This document shows positions 17,501 to 29,183 of a stretch of 38,492 nt of DNA, in pieces. Each line of letters opens with the position of its first letter. Positions within the stretch are counted from its first letter, which is position 1. The notes under the pieces are model-generated. The model saw only the letters and a program-made list of their open reading frames with translations. It had not been told where the DNA came from and did no database searches. The DNA comes from a virus: IMG/VR virus record IMGVR_UViG_3300046804_000446, positions 1 through 38,492 of that record; one strand, given 5' to 3'. The position numbers were made by a program, and so were the translations under genes.

Positions 17501-18277
17501 GGTGTTGAAGGCTATAGCTATTTTGGAAAAGGTGTTCAAGGCTCATCGCAATCTGGATGGGGTGGATACTTTACAAATAGCGGTATTGCAATTCAAGGAC
17601 TATATGCAAGTGGAATTCAAATTCCGCAAACGGCAGAAATGCGATGGCAAAATTCTGCTGGCACCGGAATTGGCGCATACATGGCAACTGACGCCAATGA
17701 TGCGCTTTACATCATCTCAGGCGCATCAGGTTCCGCAGACCCCAAGGCAGTTCTAATCGGCACCAAGGCCACGGCGCGGGTGCGTGTCGAAGCCGCCTTT
17801 TTGCGCCCCGAAGTTGATAATGCTGTCACGCTTGGCGCGGCTTCTTTCCGCTATGTTGATGTCTATGCGGTCAGCGGCTCGGTCAACACTTCGGATGAGC
17901 GAGAAAAGAACATCCTTGGTGATAACCCACTTGGGCTTGATTTCATCAATCGTCTACAGACAATCCAATACAAATGGAAGGTAGCTCAGGCTGCAATCGT
18001 CAACAACATTGTTGATGAAGATGGCAACATCATTGGGCAAGAGGAAGAAGCTCCTGCCCGGAAAGGGGTGCGTACTTTCCACGGTTTGAGTGCCCAACAG
18101 GTCAAGGCAACGCTAGACGCAATGGGCATTGATAGCTTTGCCGGATGGGTGCTGACCGACAAGGACGACCCGAATTCGACTCAGGGTTTGCGCTACTCCG
18201 AATTCATCGCTCCGCTGATCAAAGCGGTGCAGGAACTTAGCCAAAAAGTTGCTGACTTGGAGGCTAGACTTAAATAG
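14576..18277 (+). CDS. Tail tip host-specificity protein (J-like) with collagen-like repeats and S74 chaperone
   Basis: 1233 residues. The N-terminus (1-50) is hydrophobic and small-residue rich, as in J proteins that thread into the tip. Residues about 60-510 are the J-like hub (ILLACDSWISYQAESGQW near 300). A fibronectin-like segment (about 520-610) is followed by a collagen-like block (about 616-650, repeats GPTGPTG and GSSG) and a beta-rich Thr/Ser/Gly shaft. The C-terminus is an intramolecular chaperone of the S74 endosialidase type, with S1106 and K1111 in SDEREK spaced as in the known Ser-Lys autocleavage pair; about 128 residues would be released after trimer folding. It binds the host surface and starts DNA ejection. 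Starts 3 bases after the acetyltransferase stop. Confidence 0.9.
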   Translation: MVGTMIATAILGAAAVGTFAYAATAFAVNFALSYVVNRVFGAKPPGQQDNGVRQQIPPSADNSIPIVYGDAWLGGTFVDAVLTTDNQAMYYVLAISNISPNGQFTYDTTKFYYGDRLVTFAPGTNRVASLTDGAGNVDTKINNYLYINLYTSNAAGVITPVLGSAPNVVMGGADIPAALRWPASGRQMNGLAFAIVYLKYSSDAGATGLQPLTFKVSHALNGTGVAKPGSVLQDYLTNTVYGGAVPIANVDTAACAALDTYSDQTITYTPAGGGSATQARYRINGVIDTGETVLNNIEKILLACDSWISYQAESGQWAPVINKAEATSFAFNDSNIIGDIRVSATDITSSINQVELSFPWKENKDKPGYVFLDLAVLNPSLLYPNEPVNKYSVTMSMVNDSVQAQYLGNRMLEQAREDLIVSFNTAYPGIQVNAGDVVSVTNAAYGWTDKLFRVIKVNETSLPDGNLGARFELSEYNAAVYDDMSITAFTPAPNSDLQSGYYFPALAAPTVTDQAPTIQPPTFSVVCQLPTTVRVTKVTLYYTTSATPSTSDWKVWGTESSSNTAAFTPGLSLKFPNVNLAPTTYYFAFSVENEISISQLSATSSAFVWAPSASVGPTGPTGSSGATGPTGSSGPTGSSGPTGASGTQNAKPTVYQWALSIPSISGTSTYTWATGAFTPTPAGWSTSITSSPSAGFTLWAATVNLTDTATATTSTINWTLASIVASGYAGLQGGTARICFARVPNNPTPVSGNITTTGSSSYPTSGQSLSTWGFSATWGASDPNPSSTDSLYQADGIYDPTTGNTVWSTPYISSLKVGTLSAITVNTGALTVQNTLTVNTLGKIQGGQTDYNTGTGFFLGYSGSAYKFSIGSASASLLWDGSSLSLTGASNLDIGGTAKFSGNNSSLGQNVTMWVQGSATTSTSLLVQNSYLSGYCIQANHLGSSASSNQGSGILGSGAITGVFGTTSTSSVAQAGVEGYSYFGKGVQGSSQSGWGGYFTNSGIAIQGLYASGIQIPQTAEMRWQNSAGTGIGAYMATDANDALYIISGASGSADPKAVLIGTKATARVRVEAAFLRPEVDNAVTLGAASFRYVDVYAVSGSVNTSDEREKNILGDNPLGLDFINRLQTIQYKWKVAQAAIVNNIVDEDGNIIGQEEEAPARKGVRTFHGLSAQQVKATLDAMGIDSFAGWVLTDKDDPNSTQGLRYSEFIAPLIKAVQELSQKVADLEARLK

Positions 18278-18354
18278 AATTTGGCAAGACAAGACACCAT
18301 TCGTAGCCCCGCAAGAGTGTGGGGAGCGTCACTACCCGAGTTTAGGGGAATCGC

Positions 18355-18839
18355 ATGGCGATCTTCAACCGCAACTCGCTTGCTCAGGTAAGCGGGTTTG
18401 ACAATCCGATTTTGGCCGGTGAGTTGGTTTGGAACCAAAAGACTTACTGGAACCTCTCATTCACCAACTGCGCCACGGGCTTGCCCATCGCACTGACCGG
18501 CGCAACGCTTGACGCTCAGATCGTCAGGCGACAAGTCAGCAACATTGTCGATACCCGCAACGGGCTGACCTTCGACATTGCCGACTACAACCCTGCTCCC
18601 ACGCCAGTTAGCCTGACGATCACCAACCGCAACGATGCGGCAGGCACTTTTACGCTTGTGATTGATGACTCCACTTGGGCGCTCATCAACAGTGATCCTC
18701 AGCTAGAGATTAACGCTCAGGATTGCGTGGGGTTCTCGGGTCGCATCAAAGTGTCTTTCCCGGTCAGCGGCTCAACCCCGCAAGATGACGCAATCATCTT
18801 CCTCCTGTTTTTGGTTCGTTCTGATGGCGTGGTGGTGAT

Positions 18840-18843
<4 letters not shown>
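18355..18843 (+). CDS. Baseplate/tail-fibre attachment protein, family uncertain
   Basis: 162 residues with a good AGGGGA ribosome site 77 bases after the J-like gene. Beta-sandwich-like: [35 protein letters not shown], then [20 protein letters not shown] and a final strand [19 protein letters not shown]. This pattern resembles BppU-like or fibre-adaptor domains that hold fibres on the tail tip (family resemblance only). It overlaps the big fibre gene by ATGA, so the two are translationally coupled and are likely partners. Confidence 0.7.
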
Positions 18844-23921
<5,078 letters not shown>

Positions 23922-23923
23922 AC

Positions 23924-24142
23924 ATGGATGAACTGACCCCCGAGCAAATCGCGCAGCACTACAGCGCCGCGATGGACAGCGTGAACTTGCTCAACGCAGG
24001 CAAGCCCCAAGGCATGGACGACATGGAGTGGGCGGGTTGCGTCAAGCGCAATGTGGATCACCTCAAGATCATGGTCGCCAAGGACTTTTGGCAGGGTCAG
24101 GACATGACTCCGCTGAACGCTGCGATTGCGGCAAACGAGTAA
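23924..24142 (+). CDS. Small protein after the tail fibre, unknown function
   Basis: 72 residues from ATG 23924, with AGGAG at an ideal distance; a longer upstream frame would overlap the fibre and is not needed. All helical: TPEQIAQHYSAAMDSVNLLN, DDMEWAGCVKRNVDHLKIMV and DMTPLNAAIAANE. No signal or membrane segment. Acidic small proteins of this look are common next to freshwater phage fibre genes. No function known to me. Confidence 0.65.
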   Translation: MDELTPEQIAQHYSAAMDSVNLLNAGKPQGMDDMEWAGCVKRNVDHLKIMVAKDFWQGQDMTPLNAAIAANE

Positions 24143-24151
24143 GGAAGCATC

Positions 24152-24478
24152 ATGGCAACGACTTTCAACTGGGTCATCACAGCCCTTGACTGTATTCCGC
24201 AGACACCAGAGGGTGCGGATTATGTAACTGTGGCGCACTGGACTTGCAACGGCACAGATGGAACCTATAACGGCTCTGTCTACAGCACCTGCTCTTTCCC
24301 GGTCACTCAAGGGTCGGGCTTCACGCCTTATGCCGATCTGACTCAGGATCAGGTGTTGGGTTGGTGTTGGGCCAATGGAGTTGATAAAGATGCAACTGAG
24401 GCGGCAGTGCAAACTCAAATCAACAATCAGATCAACCCGCCGATAATCCAACCGCCCCTGCCGTGGGCATCAACCTAA
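24152..24478 (+). CDS. Small conserved protein of the fibre region
   Basis: 108 residues, SD AAGGAAG. Starts MATTFNWVITALDCIPQTPE and has the Trp-Trp sequence VLGWCWANGVDK with Cys residues and a Pro-rich end (QINPPIIQPPLPWAS). The N-terminal WVITALDCIP and GWCW segments occur in small proteins that follow adhesins in many environmental phages (from memory, unverified). Fold: small beta domain plus a helix. A role in fibre assembly or attachment is inferred from position only. Confidence 0.66.
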   Translation: MATTFNWVITALDCIPQTPEGADYVTVAHWTCNGTDGTYNGSVYSTCSFPVTQGSGFTPYADLTQDQVLGWCWANGVDKDATEAAVQTQINNQINPPIIQPPLPWAST

Positions 24479-24489
24479 AGGAAACGACA

Positions 24490-24660
24490 ATGAACGACAC
24501 GAAAATCGAACTGACGCTGCCCCTTGTGAATGCCGTGCTGCAATACCTTGGCACCCGGCCTTACCAAGAAGTGTTCCAAATCGTGCAAGCTATCCAAGAG
24601 CAGGCCACGCCTCAAGTGCCTGTGCCGGATATGCCCAAGTCTGACGAAACCGTGCAATAG
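24490..24660 (+). CDS. Small protein, unknown function
   Basis: 56 residues from ATG 24490 (AAAGGAAA upstream; an in-frame earlier start overlaps the previous gene). The sequence LPLVNAVLQYLGTRPYQEVF then VQAIQEQATP is a compact helical pair followed by a Pro-rich tail. Proteins with LN-x-LGxxPYxEV-type starts are common in phage late regions. No function assigned. Confidence 0.62.
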   Translation: MNDTKIELTLPLVNAVLQYLGTRPYQEVFQIVQAIQEQATPQVPVPDMPKSDETVQ

Positions 24661-24668
24661 AGGATGAA

Positions 24669-24890
24669 ATGGAATTGCAGATGTTCTTCAATGCCGTCAT
24701 TGGTATTGCGGCATTCCTTGGCGGTTGGGTACTCAACAACATCACCAAGGCAATTGAGCGTCTAGACAAGGATGTGCGCGATATGCCGCATACCTATGTC
24801 ACCAAAGACACTTATCACCGTGACATTGATGAATTGAAGGACATCTGCCGCCAAATCTTCGCCAAGCTAGACAACAAAGCGGACAAGTAA
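24669..24890 (+). CDS. Small protein with one N-terminal membrane segment and a coiled C-terminus
   Basis: 73 residues. FFNAVIGIAAFLGGWVLNNI (about 6-25) is a single membrane-spanning or signal-anchor segment; the rest is charged and helical (ERLDKDVRDMPHTYVTKDT). In topology this resembles lysis accessory proteins such as XhlA-like holin helpers or spanin-like factors. It lies at the start of the lysis cluster, immediately next to the GTG of the following gene. Role inferred only. Confidence 0.65.
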   Translation: MELQMFFNAVIGIAAFLGGWVLNNITKAIERLDKDVRDMPHTYVTKDTYHRDIDELKDICRQIFAKLDNKADK

Positions 24891-25385
24891 GTGGAGCCGG
24901 TTTCCGCGATCATTGCTGCGGCCACTGCGGCCAACACCGCCTTTACCGTCATCAAAAAGATGGTGGCGACAGGCAAAGAAATAGAGCAGGTCGCGGGGCA
25001 GATTGGTAAGTGGTATTCCGCTTTTGGGACATTCAACACCCTAGCCGCTGAGAAGGCTAACAAGAAACCGCCGCTATTCAAACGCTTGCTTAATGAAGGC
25101 TCTGTTGAACAAGAAGCCTTGCAGATCACCATGCACAAGCAAGCCTTGCATAAGCAAGAGTACGAACTAAAGATTCTCATAGTCGCGCACTACGGGGAGC
25201 GCGTCTACAACGAGATGATCATGGAGCGCGTTCGGGTCAAGAAAGAGCGCGAAAAACGGGCGCGGGAACAGCGGCTCAGGCAGCAAGAGTTTTTCTTGAC
25301 GGTGAAGTACGGTGCGGCGATTGCTTTCTTGGCGGTCGCCGTTATCGCTTTGTTCTATTACCTCAAAGACTTAGTGAGGGGCTAA
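24891..25385 (+). CDS. Protein with a C-terminal membrane segment, lysis cluster
   Basis: 164 residues, GTG start directly after the previous stop. N-terminal Ala-rich helix (SAIIAAATAANTAFTVIKKM), a middle with many charged residues (RVRVKKEREKRAREQRLRQQ), and a C-terminal membrane segment AAIAFLAVAVIALFYYLKD. The tail-anchored layout places the charged part in the cytoplasm or bound to a partner. It overlaps the next gene by one base. It could be a lysis regulator or an inner-membrane spanin-like protein; I do not recognise the family. Confidence 0.65.
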   Translation: MEPVSAIIAAATAANTAFTVIKKMVATGKEIEQVAGQIGKWYSAFGTFNTLAAEKANKKPPLFKRLLNEGSVEQEALQITMHKQALHKQEYELKILIVAHYGERVYNEMIMERVRVKKEREKRAREQRLRQQEFFLTVKYGAAIAFLAVAVIALFYYLKDLVRG

Positions 25386-25888
25386 TGCTTTCATTGTTCT
25401 CAACCCTTGGCGGCTTGCTCATCTCCGGGCTTCCCAAGCTCTTAGAGTTCTTCCAAAACAAGGCCGACCAAGCGCACGAGTTGCGCCTTGCTCAGTTGCA
25501 GAACGAGCGTGACCTAGCGATGGCGGCGCAGGGTTTCGCGGCGCAGCAGCGGATTGAGGAACTCCGCACCGAACAGGTATCGCTTGAGACAGATGCCAAG
25601 ATGACAGAAGCTGCGTTGGCACATGACGAGAAAGTTCTTGAGAAGGCTTCGCAATGGGTGGCTTCCTATGTCGGGACTGTAAGACCTACAGTTACCTACA
25701 TTTTCGTGCTTGAACTGGTGGCAATCAATGCCTTCATGGCTCTGTACCTTTGGAATCATCCGGGCCTGATTCAGAACATTGACGATGTGATCAAGTATTC
25801 TGATTTGATCTTCAGCGAAAGCGAACTCAGTATGCTAGGGTCAATAATTGGCTTTTGGTTTGGAAGCCGTCAGTGGGCTAAGAAGTGA
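25385..25888 (+). CDS. Holin-like membrane protein
   Basis: 167 residues. An N-terminal helix (LFSTLGGLLISGLPKLLEFF), a long amphipathic coil (AHELRLAQLQNERDLAMAAQ), and a C-terminal half with hydrophobic segments (VTYIFVLELVAINAFMALYL; SMLGSIIGFWFGSRQ) ending in KK. The VRPTVTYIF then GSIIGFWFGSRQ pattern matches the phage 3-TM holin family found in gene-transfer agents and environmental phages. It would form the inner-membrane hole that lets the following lysozyme out. Start overlaps the previous stop, end overlaps the lysozyme (GTGA). Confidence 0.75.
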   Translation: MLSLFSTLGGLLISGLPKLLEFFQNKADQAHELRLAQLQNERDLAMAAQGFAAQQRIEELRTEQVSLETDAKMTEAALAHDEKVLEKASQWVASYVGTVRPTVTYIFVLELVAINAFMALYLWNHPGLIQNIDDVIKYSDLIFSESELSMLGSIIGFWFGSRQWAKK

Positions 25889-26388
25889 AGACATCCGAAG
25901 AGGGCATCAAACTGATGCACTTCTTTGAGGGCTACAGGAATCGGCCCTATAGATGTAGTGCATCGGTGTGGACCGTGGGATGGGGCCATGCCCTATATGA
26001 CGACCAACTTGCGTTGCCCAGTGTCAGGAAAAACGGCTACCAAGGAATGATTCGGAATGAATATCCACTCAAGCCGGAAGATGACCGTGTATGGTCAAAG
26101 GAAGAATTGGTTGCCATCTTCAAATACGACCTCATTCGTTTTGAACGCGGTGTTCTTCGATATGTTCCCACTGTACTTGGCCGTCAAGGCTCTTTTGACG
26201 CTTTGGTATCTTTTGCCTTCAATGCAGGGTTAGGCAACCTCCAACGCAGCCAAATCAGGATCAAGGCCAACCGAGGCGAATGGAATGCTGCGGCTCAGGG
26301 CTTTATGAATTTCATCACCGGGGGTGGCAAAGTCCTGCCGGGTTTGGTAAAAAGGAGGCAGGCAGAGATTGCTCTGTTTCTCTCATAG
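25885..26388 (+). CDS. Endolysin, T4-lysozyme type (GH24) with Cys at the catalytic Asp position
   Basis: 167 residues, GTG start overlapping the holin stop. It cuts the beta-1,4 link between MurNAc and GlcNAc in peptidoglycan. The active-site block shows E15 (FFEGYR), C24 (PYRCSASVWT) and T30 (VWTVGWGH); spacing E-9-x-6-T equals T4 lysozyme E11-D20-T26, so the usual Asp is replaced by Cys. SFAFNAGLGN and AAAQGFMNFI and FITGGGKVLPGLVKRRQAE complete the family pattern. No signal peptide or wall-binding domain, so export depends on the holin. T4 D20C is known to stay active, so this need not be a dead enzyme. Confidence 0.92.
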   Translation: MKTSEEGIKLMHFFEGYRNRPYRCSASVWTVGWGHALYDDQLALPSVRKNGYQGMIRNEYPLKPEDDRVWSKEELVAIFKYDLIRFERGVLRYVPTVLGRQGSFDALVSFAFNAGLGNLQRSQIRIKANRGEWNAAAQGFMNFITGGGKVLPGLVKRRQAEIALFLS

Positions 26389-26396
26389 GACAAGAC

Positions 26397-27449
26397 ATGA
26401 AAATATGCGTATACGCAATCTCCAAGAACGAAGAACAGTTCGTTCAGCGATTCTGTGAGTCGGCCAAGGACGCTGACCACATCCTGATAGCCGATACCGG
26501 CTCAACCGACCGCACCGCAGAACTCGCACGGGAGTGTGGGGCTACGGTCTACGGCATCTCAATCAAGCCTTGGCGCTTCGACATGGCTCGGGACACGGCC
26601 CTAGCCCTAATTCCTGCCGACATTGATGTCTGCATCTCCCTAGACCTAGACGAAGTGCTAGAGCCGGGATGGCGCGAAGAAATCGAGCGTGTGTGGGAGT
26701 TGGGCAAGACGACCCGACTGCGCTATTACTTCGACTGGGGACATGGCATCCGGTTCAAGTACGAGAAGATTCACGCTCGGCAGGGCTACCGTTGGCACCA
26801 CCCAGTCCATGAGTACCCCGTGCCCGACAGGCGCATCACAGAGGTTTATGCAGACACAGACCGACTCTTGGTCACGCACCACCCTGACCCCACTAAAAGC
26901 CGGGGTCAGTATCTTGACCTCCTACGCATGGCGGTCGCTGAAGACCCTCGCTGCCCTCGCAATGCTTTTTACTTTGCTCGGGAACTGACCTTCTATAGCC
27001 TGTGGGACGAAGCCATTGACAGGCTCAAGTTCTACCTTGAGATGCCCGAGGCGAACTGGTACACAGAGCGTTCCTATGCGATGCGCTTGCTATCACAAGC
27101 TTACGAACACAAGGCAAATTATTGGGAGGCTATGGCATGGGCCAGACGCGCCGTGGCCGAAGCCCCAAACACCCGGGAAACTTGGGTTAGGCTGGCAGAA
27201 CTCTGCTATAAGCATCACAACTGGCAAGAATGCTACAACGCTTGCCTGCAGGCTTTGGCGATCAAAGACAAGGCGCTTGTATACACAATGGACCCCAGTG
27301 TGTGGACAGAAAAGCCGCACGATTACGCCAGCATCTCGGCATGGCATTTAGGTCTAAAACAAGAAGCAATTGAGCAATGCAAAAAAGCTCTTGAATTTGC
27401 GCCGGAAGACTCGCGTTTAAAGAGCAATCTCGCTATGATGGAAGCGTAG
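26397..27449 (+). CDS. Family 2 glycosyltransferase with C-terminal TPR repeats
   Basis: 350 residues from ATG 26397 (AGGA upstream). N-terminal GT-A domain: VYAISKNEEQFVQRFCESA, LIADTGSTDRTAELA, and SLDLDEVLEPGW, the DxD-like metal and nucleotide-sugar site. Residues about 180-345 are helical TPR-like units (RLKFYLEMPEANWYTERSYA; YWEAMAWARRAVAEAPNTRE; WQECYNACLQALAIKDKALV; LGLKQEAIEQCKKALEFAPE). It would move a sugar from a nucleotide sugar to an unknown acceptor such as a phage protein, DNA base or host glycan. It is the last gene of the rightward unit and is common in environmental phages. Acceptor unknown. Confidence 0.88.
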   Translation: MKICVYAISKNEEQFVQRFCESAKDADHILIADTGSTDRTAELARECGATVYGISIKPWRFDMARDTALALIPADIDVCISLDLDEVLEPGWREEIERVWELGKTTRLRYYFDWGHGIRFKYEKIHARQGYRWHHPVHEYPVPDRRITEVYADTDRLLVTHHPDPTKSRGQYLDLLRMAVAEDPRCPRNAFYFARELTFYSLWDEAIDRLKFYLEMPEANWYTERSYAMRLLSQAYEHKANYWEAMAWARRAVAEAPNTRETWVRLAELCYKHHNWQECYNACLQALAIKDKALVYTMDPSVWTEKPHDYASISAWHLGLKQEAIEQCKKALEFAPEDSRLKSNLAMMEA

Positions 27450-27468
27450 TTGCATGTGAATCCTCCTA

Positions 27469-27524
27469 CCCAAGCCTAGGGCATTGGTTTGGGCTTAGCC
27501 ACTCTTCGGGGTGGCTTTCTTTTT
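27469..27524 (+). terminator. Rho-independent terminator of the rightward late unit
   Basis: Main hairpin: AGCCACTC (27497-27504) with GGGTGGCT (27509-27516) around TTCG, then TTCTTTTT. A first hairpin just upstream, CCCAAGCC (27469-27476) with GGTTTGGG (27486-27493), makes a double stem. It starts 20 bases after the glycosyltransferase stop, so it ends the late transcript. It also overlaps the stop codon region of the leftward gene ending at 27495, where the two transcription units meet tail to tail. Confidence 0.82.
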
Positions 27525-27755
27525 CCACTCTTTGTGGATTACTCGCTCAAGGTATGCGCGGGCTGCGGCGCCTCTGACACGGCCCACCCCCTCAAGATAG
27601 ATGCGACGCTCAGCGAAGGGTTTGGAGAGGACGTAGCGGGCTTCGCATGCGGCTCGAAATGCCTCACTCGAACGATCCTCTCCTCCCAGTTCCCGTGGAT
27701 CTGGTGAGTCACTACTTTGTGCATGCTCTTGCACATTTTTGTTCGCCGCACCCAT
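27495..27755 (-). CDS. Small conserved phage protein, DUF7696-like
   Basis: 86 residues (start uncertain: ATG 27755, alternative GTG 27734; no clear ribosome site). The C-terminal half is strongly patterned: EARYVLSKPFAERRIYLEGV and then RGAAARAYLERVIHKEWKKK, two basic helices with an R-x-x-Y-L then A-A-x-x-L-E spacing that I recall from small phage proteins. The first 40 residues are low complexity. It overlaps the zinc-ribbon gene over 217 bases in another frame. Last gene of the leftward operon. Function unknown. Confidence 0.6.
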   Translation of the reverse strand: MGAANKNVQEHAQSSDSPDPRELGGEDRSSEAFRAACEARYVLSKPFAERRIYLEGVGRVRGAAARAYLERVIHKEWKKKATPKSG

Positions 27756-27820
27756 CGATCAGTATGACGGGTTTCCAGAGTGCGTAATGCTAGACCGCAC
27801 CGCGGACATTTGAGGCGCAT
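27539..27820 (-). CDS. Small zinc-ribbon protein, possibly overlapping
   Basis: 93 residues. The start MRLKCPRCGLALRTLETR followed by KMCKSMHK places C-x2-C near residues 5 and 8 and a later C and H, a zinc ribbon like the N-terminal part of NrdR-type or Ogr-like regulators. The remaining 45 residues are Pro/Ser rich without pattern, and the same DNA in another frame codes the DUF7696-like protein. Either the two genes really overlap by about 217 bases or the ribbon part is the functional piece. Start ATG overlaps the preceding gene by 31 bases. Confidence 0.5.
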   Translation of the reverse strand: MRLKCPRCGLALRTLETRHTDRWVRRTKMCKSMHKVVTHQIHGNWEERIVRVRHFEPHAKPATSSPNPSLSVASILRGWAVSEAPQPAHTLSE

Positions 27821-28041
27821 CTTTCGCTTTCCAAAGCTTTTTCACAGGCCAACTCATACAACACACCACGCAGCACGCCGGTGATGTAACCCAGTTCTCG
27901 CGCCAGTCTAATTCGATCCGAGGTGGGGTCATCTGATAGCCCCTCGCACTCTGCGAATTTTTTGGCTTCGGTTTGCATAACCGCCAATCTTCGGTCTGCC
28001 TTCTCGCATTCGATCCGGTAGAACTTAGTAAATTCACTCAT
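27790..28041 (-). CDS. Small helical protein, unknown function
   Basis: 83 residues, ATGA overlap with the nuclease-like gene upstream and AGGAG ahead of its start. Two long helices: FTKFYRIECEKADRRLAVMQ and LARELGYITGVLRGVLYELA. No membrane segment, Cys motif or enzyme motif. The form is that of a small structural or regulatory protein in an early operon. Function unknown. Confidence 0.68.
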   Translation of the reverse strand: MSEFTKFYRIECEKADRRLAVMQTEAKKFAECEGLSDDPTSDRIRLARELGYITGVLRGVLYELACEKALESERCASNVRGAV

Positions 28042-28457
28042 CTCATTCTCCTAAATCTTGTCGTATAGATCACTGCGGCCATCTCGCGTTCGTTGGGTCT
28101 GTCGTTTCGGTTAAATGGTACTGTGCCGTCATAGCCCAAATCTTCGGTGATGTATTCGTAGACCTTGTCTTTAAACTTCACCACCAAAACGGCCGGGGCG
28201 CTGAGCATGTCAGACAGCGAACGCATCTTGTTGAGCTTGTTCAGGCTGATCAAGTAGCCACCGCGGGCGTCTACCTCTTCGATAGACATGCTGCGGCACT
28301 TGATCTCGACCAGCCCTACTACAGCACCGTTACGAGTGGCGACGTAGTCCACCACCGCAAACTGGGCAGTTTTCTGCATCTCCACGTCGTAAACGGTTTG
28401 AACGTAGGCAGCAACTCGGCGCTCTTCTGCTTCGTTAGCCTGCGTTTCGTAGATCAT
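28038..28457 (-). CDS. PD-(D/E)xK-type nuclease-like protein
   Basis: 139 residues from ATG 28457 (ATGA overlap with the gene before it). Residues about 30-60 show FAVVDYVATRNGAVVGLVEI then KCRS, that is D-(15 or so)-E-I-K, the catalytic pattern of PD-(D/E)xK endonucleases, preceded by a helix EERRVAAYVQTVYDVEMQKT. The C-terminal end is basic (TTRFRRMR). A nuclease of unknown target in the recombination operon; it may process DNA ends or cut host DNA. Real activity is untested; the residues are in the right order. Confidence 0.7.
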   Translation of the reverse strand: MIYETQANEAEERRVAAYVQTVYDVEMQKTAQFAVVDYVATRNGAVVGLVEIKCRSMSIEEVDARGGYLISLNKLNKMRSLSDMLSAPAVLVVKFKDKVYEYITEDLGYDGTVPFNRNDRPNEREMAAVIYTTRFRRMR

Positions 28458-28606
28458 CTGGCGATCCAAATGATGCCGACAACCAAGGCGGCGCAGATGT
28501 ACGGCAGCCAATTGCCTTTCTGTGGCGTGAGATCGACTATCGGATAGCCGACCACAAACTCACATTCGGCCATGGTGCGCGGTGTCTTGTAGTGTGAGGA
28601 TTTCAT
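28454..28606 (-). CDS. Small protein with C-terminal membrane segment
   Basis: 50 residues from ATG 28606, an ATGA overlap with the preceding exported protein; a longer frame to 28657 lies inside that gene. The soluble start AECEFVVGYPIVDLTPQKG is followed by the hydrophobic end WLPYICAALVVGIIWIAR, a single membrane segment with a positive end. With its exported neighbour it forms a pair of tiny envelope proteins in an otherwise DNA-handling operon. Confidence 0.6.
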   Translation of the reverse strand: MKSSHYKTPRTMAECEFVVGYPIVDLTPQKGNWLPYICAALVVGIIWIAR

Positions 28607-28803
28607 AGGCTGAATGGGCAGTAAGAAGTGAAGACGCGGGTGGTGGTGTACTTGCATGCGTAGTCCACGCAGTACGTGCCGATGTACCGGCCACCCTGCT
28701 GGGTGCTGACAAAGTCACACGACACCAACGTGCCGGCACGGGCAAAGGCCACCACTGGGGACAGGTTAGCGGCCATGACTAAACAGACAAAAAGCTTTTT
28801 CAT
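28603..28803 (-). CDS. Small exported Cys-rich protein
   Basis: 66 residues from ATG 28803, with GAGGTG a few bases upstream, and a TTG-based longer start is less likely. A clear signal peptide begins MKKLFVCLVMAANLSP and ends VVAFA-RA, a likely signal peptidase I site. The mature part, about 45 residues, has four Cys (SCDF, TYCVDYACKY, SYCPFS) that could form two disulfide bonds in the periplasm. In early operons such proteins can block superinfection or alter the envelope, but this role is only inferred. Confidence 0.68.
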   Translation of the reverse strand: MKKLFVCLVMAANLSPVVAFARAGTLVSCDFVSTQQGGRYIGTYCVDYACKYTTTRVFTSYCPFSL

Positions 28804-28811
28804 GTTGCACC

Positions 28812-29183
28812 TCAAAAGGGGATGTCGTCGGAATGTGTAGGCTTGCGCGGCGCTTCCTGTGTAGGACGGTCGCCAGCAAACTCAATCGCGTCTACAAACC
28901 CGGCAAGCTTCACGCTTGTCGTACCATCTTGCTTGGTGAAAGTCTCAACGTGCATATCGCGGATGTCGAGAAACACTGACGTGCCCTTCTTGAGATAAGG
29001 TGCCAGCTTCTCTGCGCGCTCGCCAAACAAAGCCGCATCGACCCATTGGCTAGGCCGCTTGCCATCCTTACCCGGCTTGCCGTAGTTCCACGCCACAGAC
29101 AGGTTGGCAATTGCCTTGCCGTCGGTGGTGTAGCGCACTTCTACGTCGCGGCCCAGTCGGCCGACTCCAATTAGCTTCATCAT
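28812..29183 (-). CDS. ssb: Single-stranded DNA-binding protein
   Basis: 123 residues. OB-fold start MMKLIGVGRLGRDVEVRYT, then AIANLSVAWNYGKPGKDGK, QWVDAALFGERAEKLAPYLK, GTSVFLDIRDMHVE and LAGFVDAIEFAG, the standard order of bacterial SSB. It ends in the acidic tip SDDIPF, the segment that recruits partner proteins to ssDNA. ATGATG start with AAAGGA upstream; the ATGA overlap with the exonuclease gene suggests coupling. Protects ssDNA made by the exonuclease and helps ERF annealing. Confidence 0.94.
   Translation of the reverse strand: MMKLIGVGRLGRDVEVRYTTDGKAIANLSVAWNYGKPGKDGKRPSQWVDAALFGERAEKLAPYLKKGTSVFLDIRDMHVETFTKQDGTTSVKLAGFVDAIEFAGDRPTQEAPRKPTHSDDIPF

Noticed and set aside
18278-18354. 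CCCC...GGGG inverted repeat near 18310 as terminator
   Set aside because: Stem is short with one G-U pair and no T run; only a weak hairpin.
26280-26396. Longer start for the glycosyltransferase
   Set aside because: It would overlap the lysozyme by over 100 bases, and ATG 26397 has a good ribosome site.
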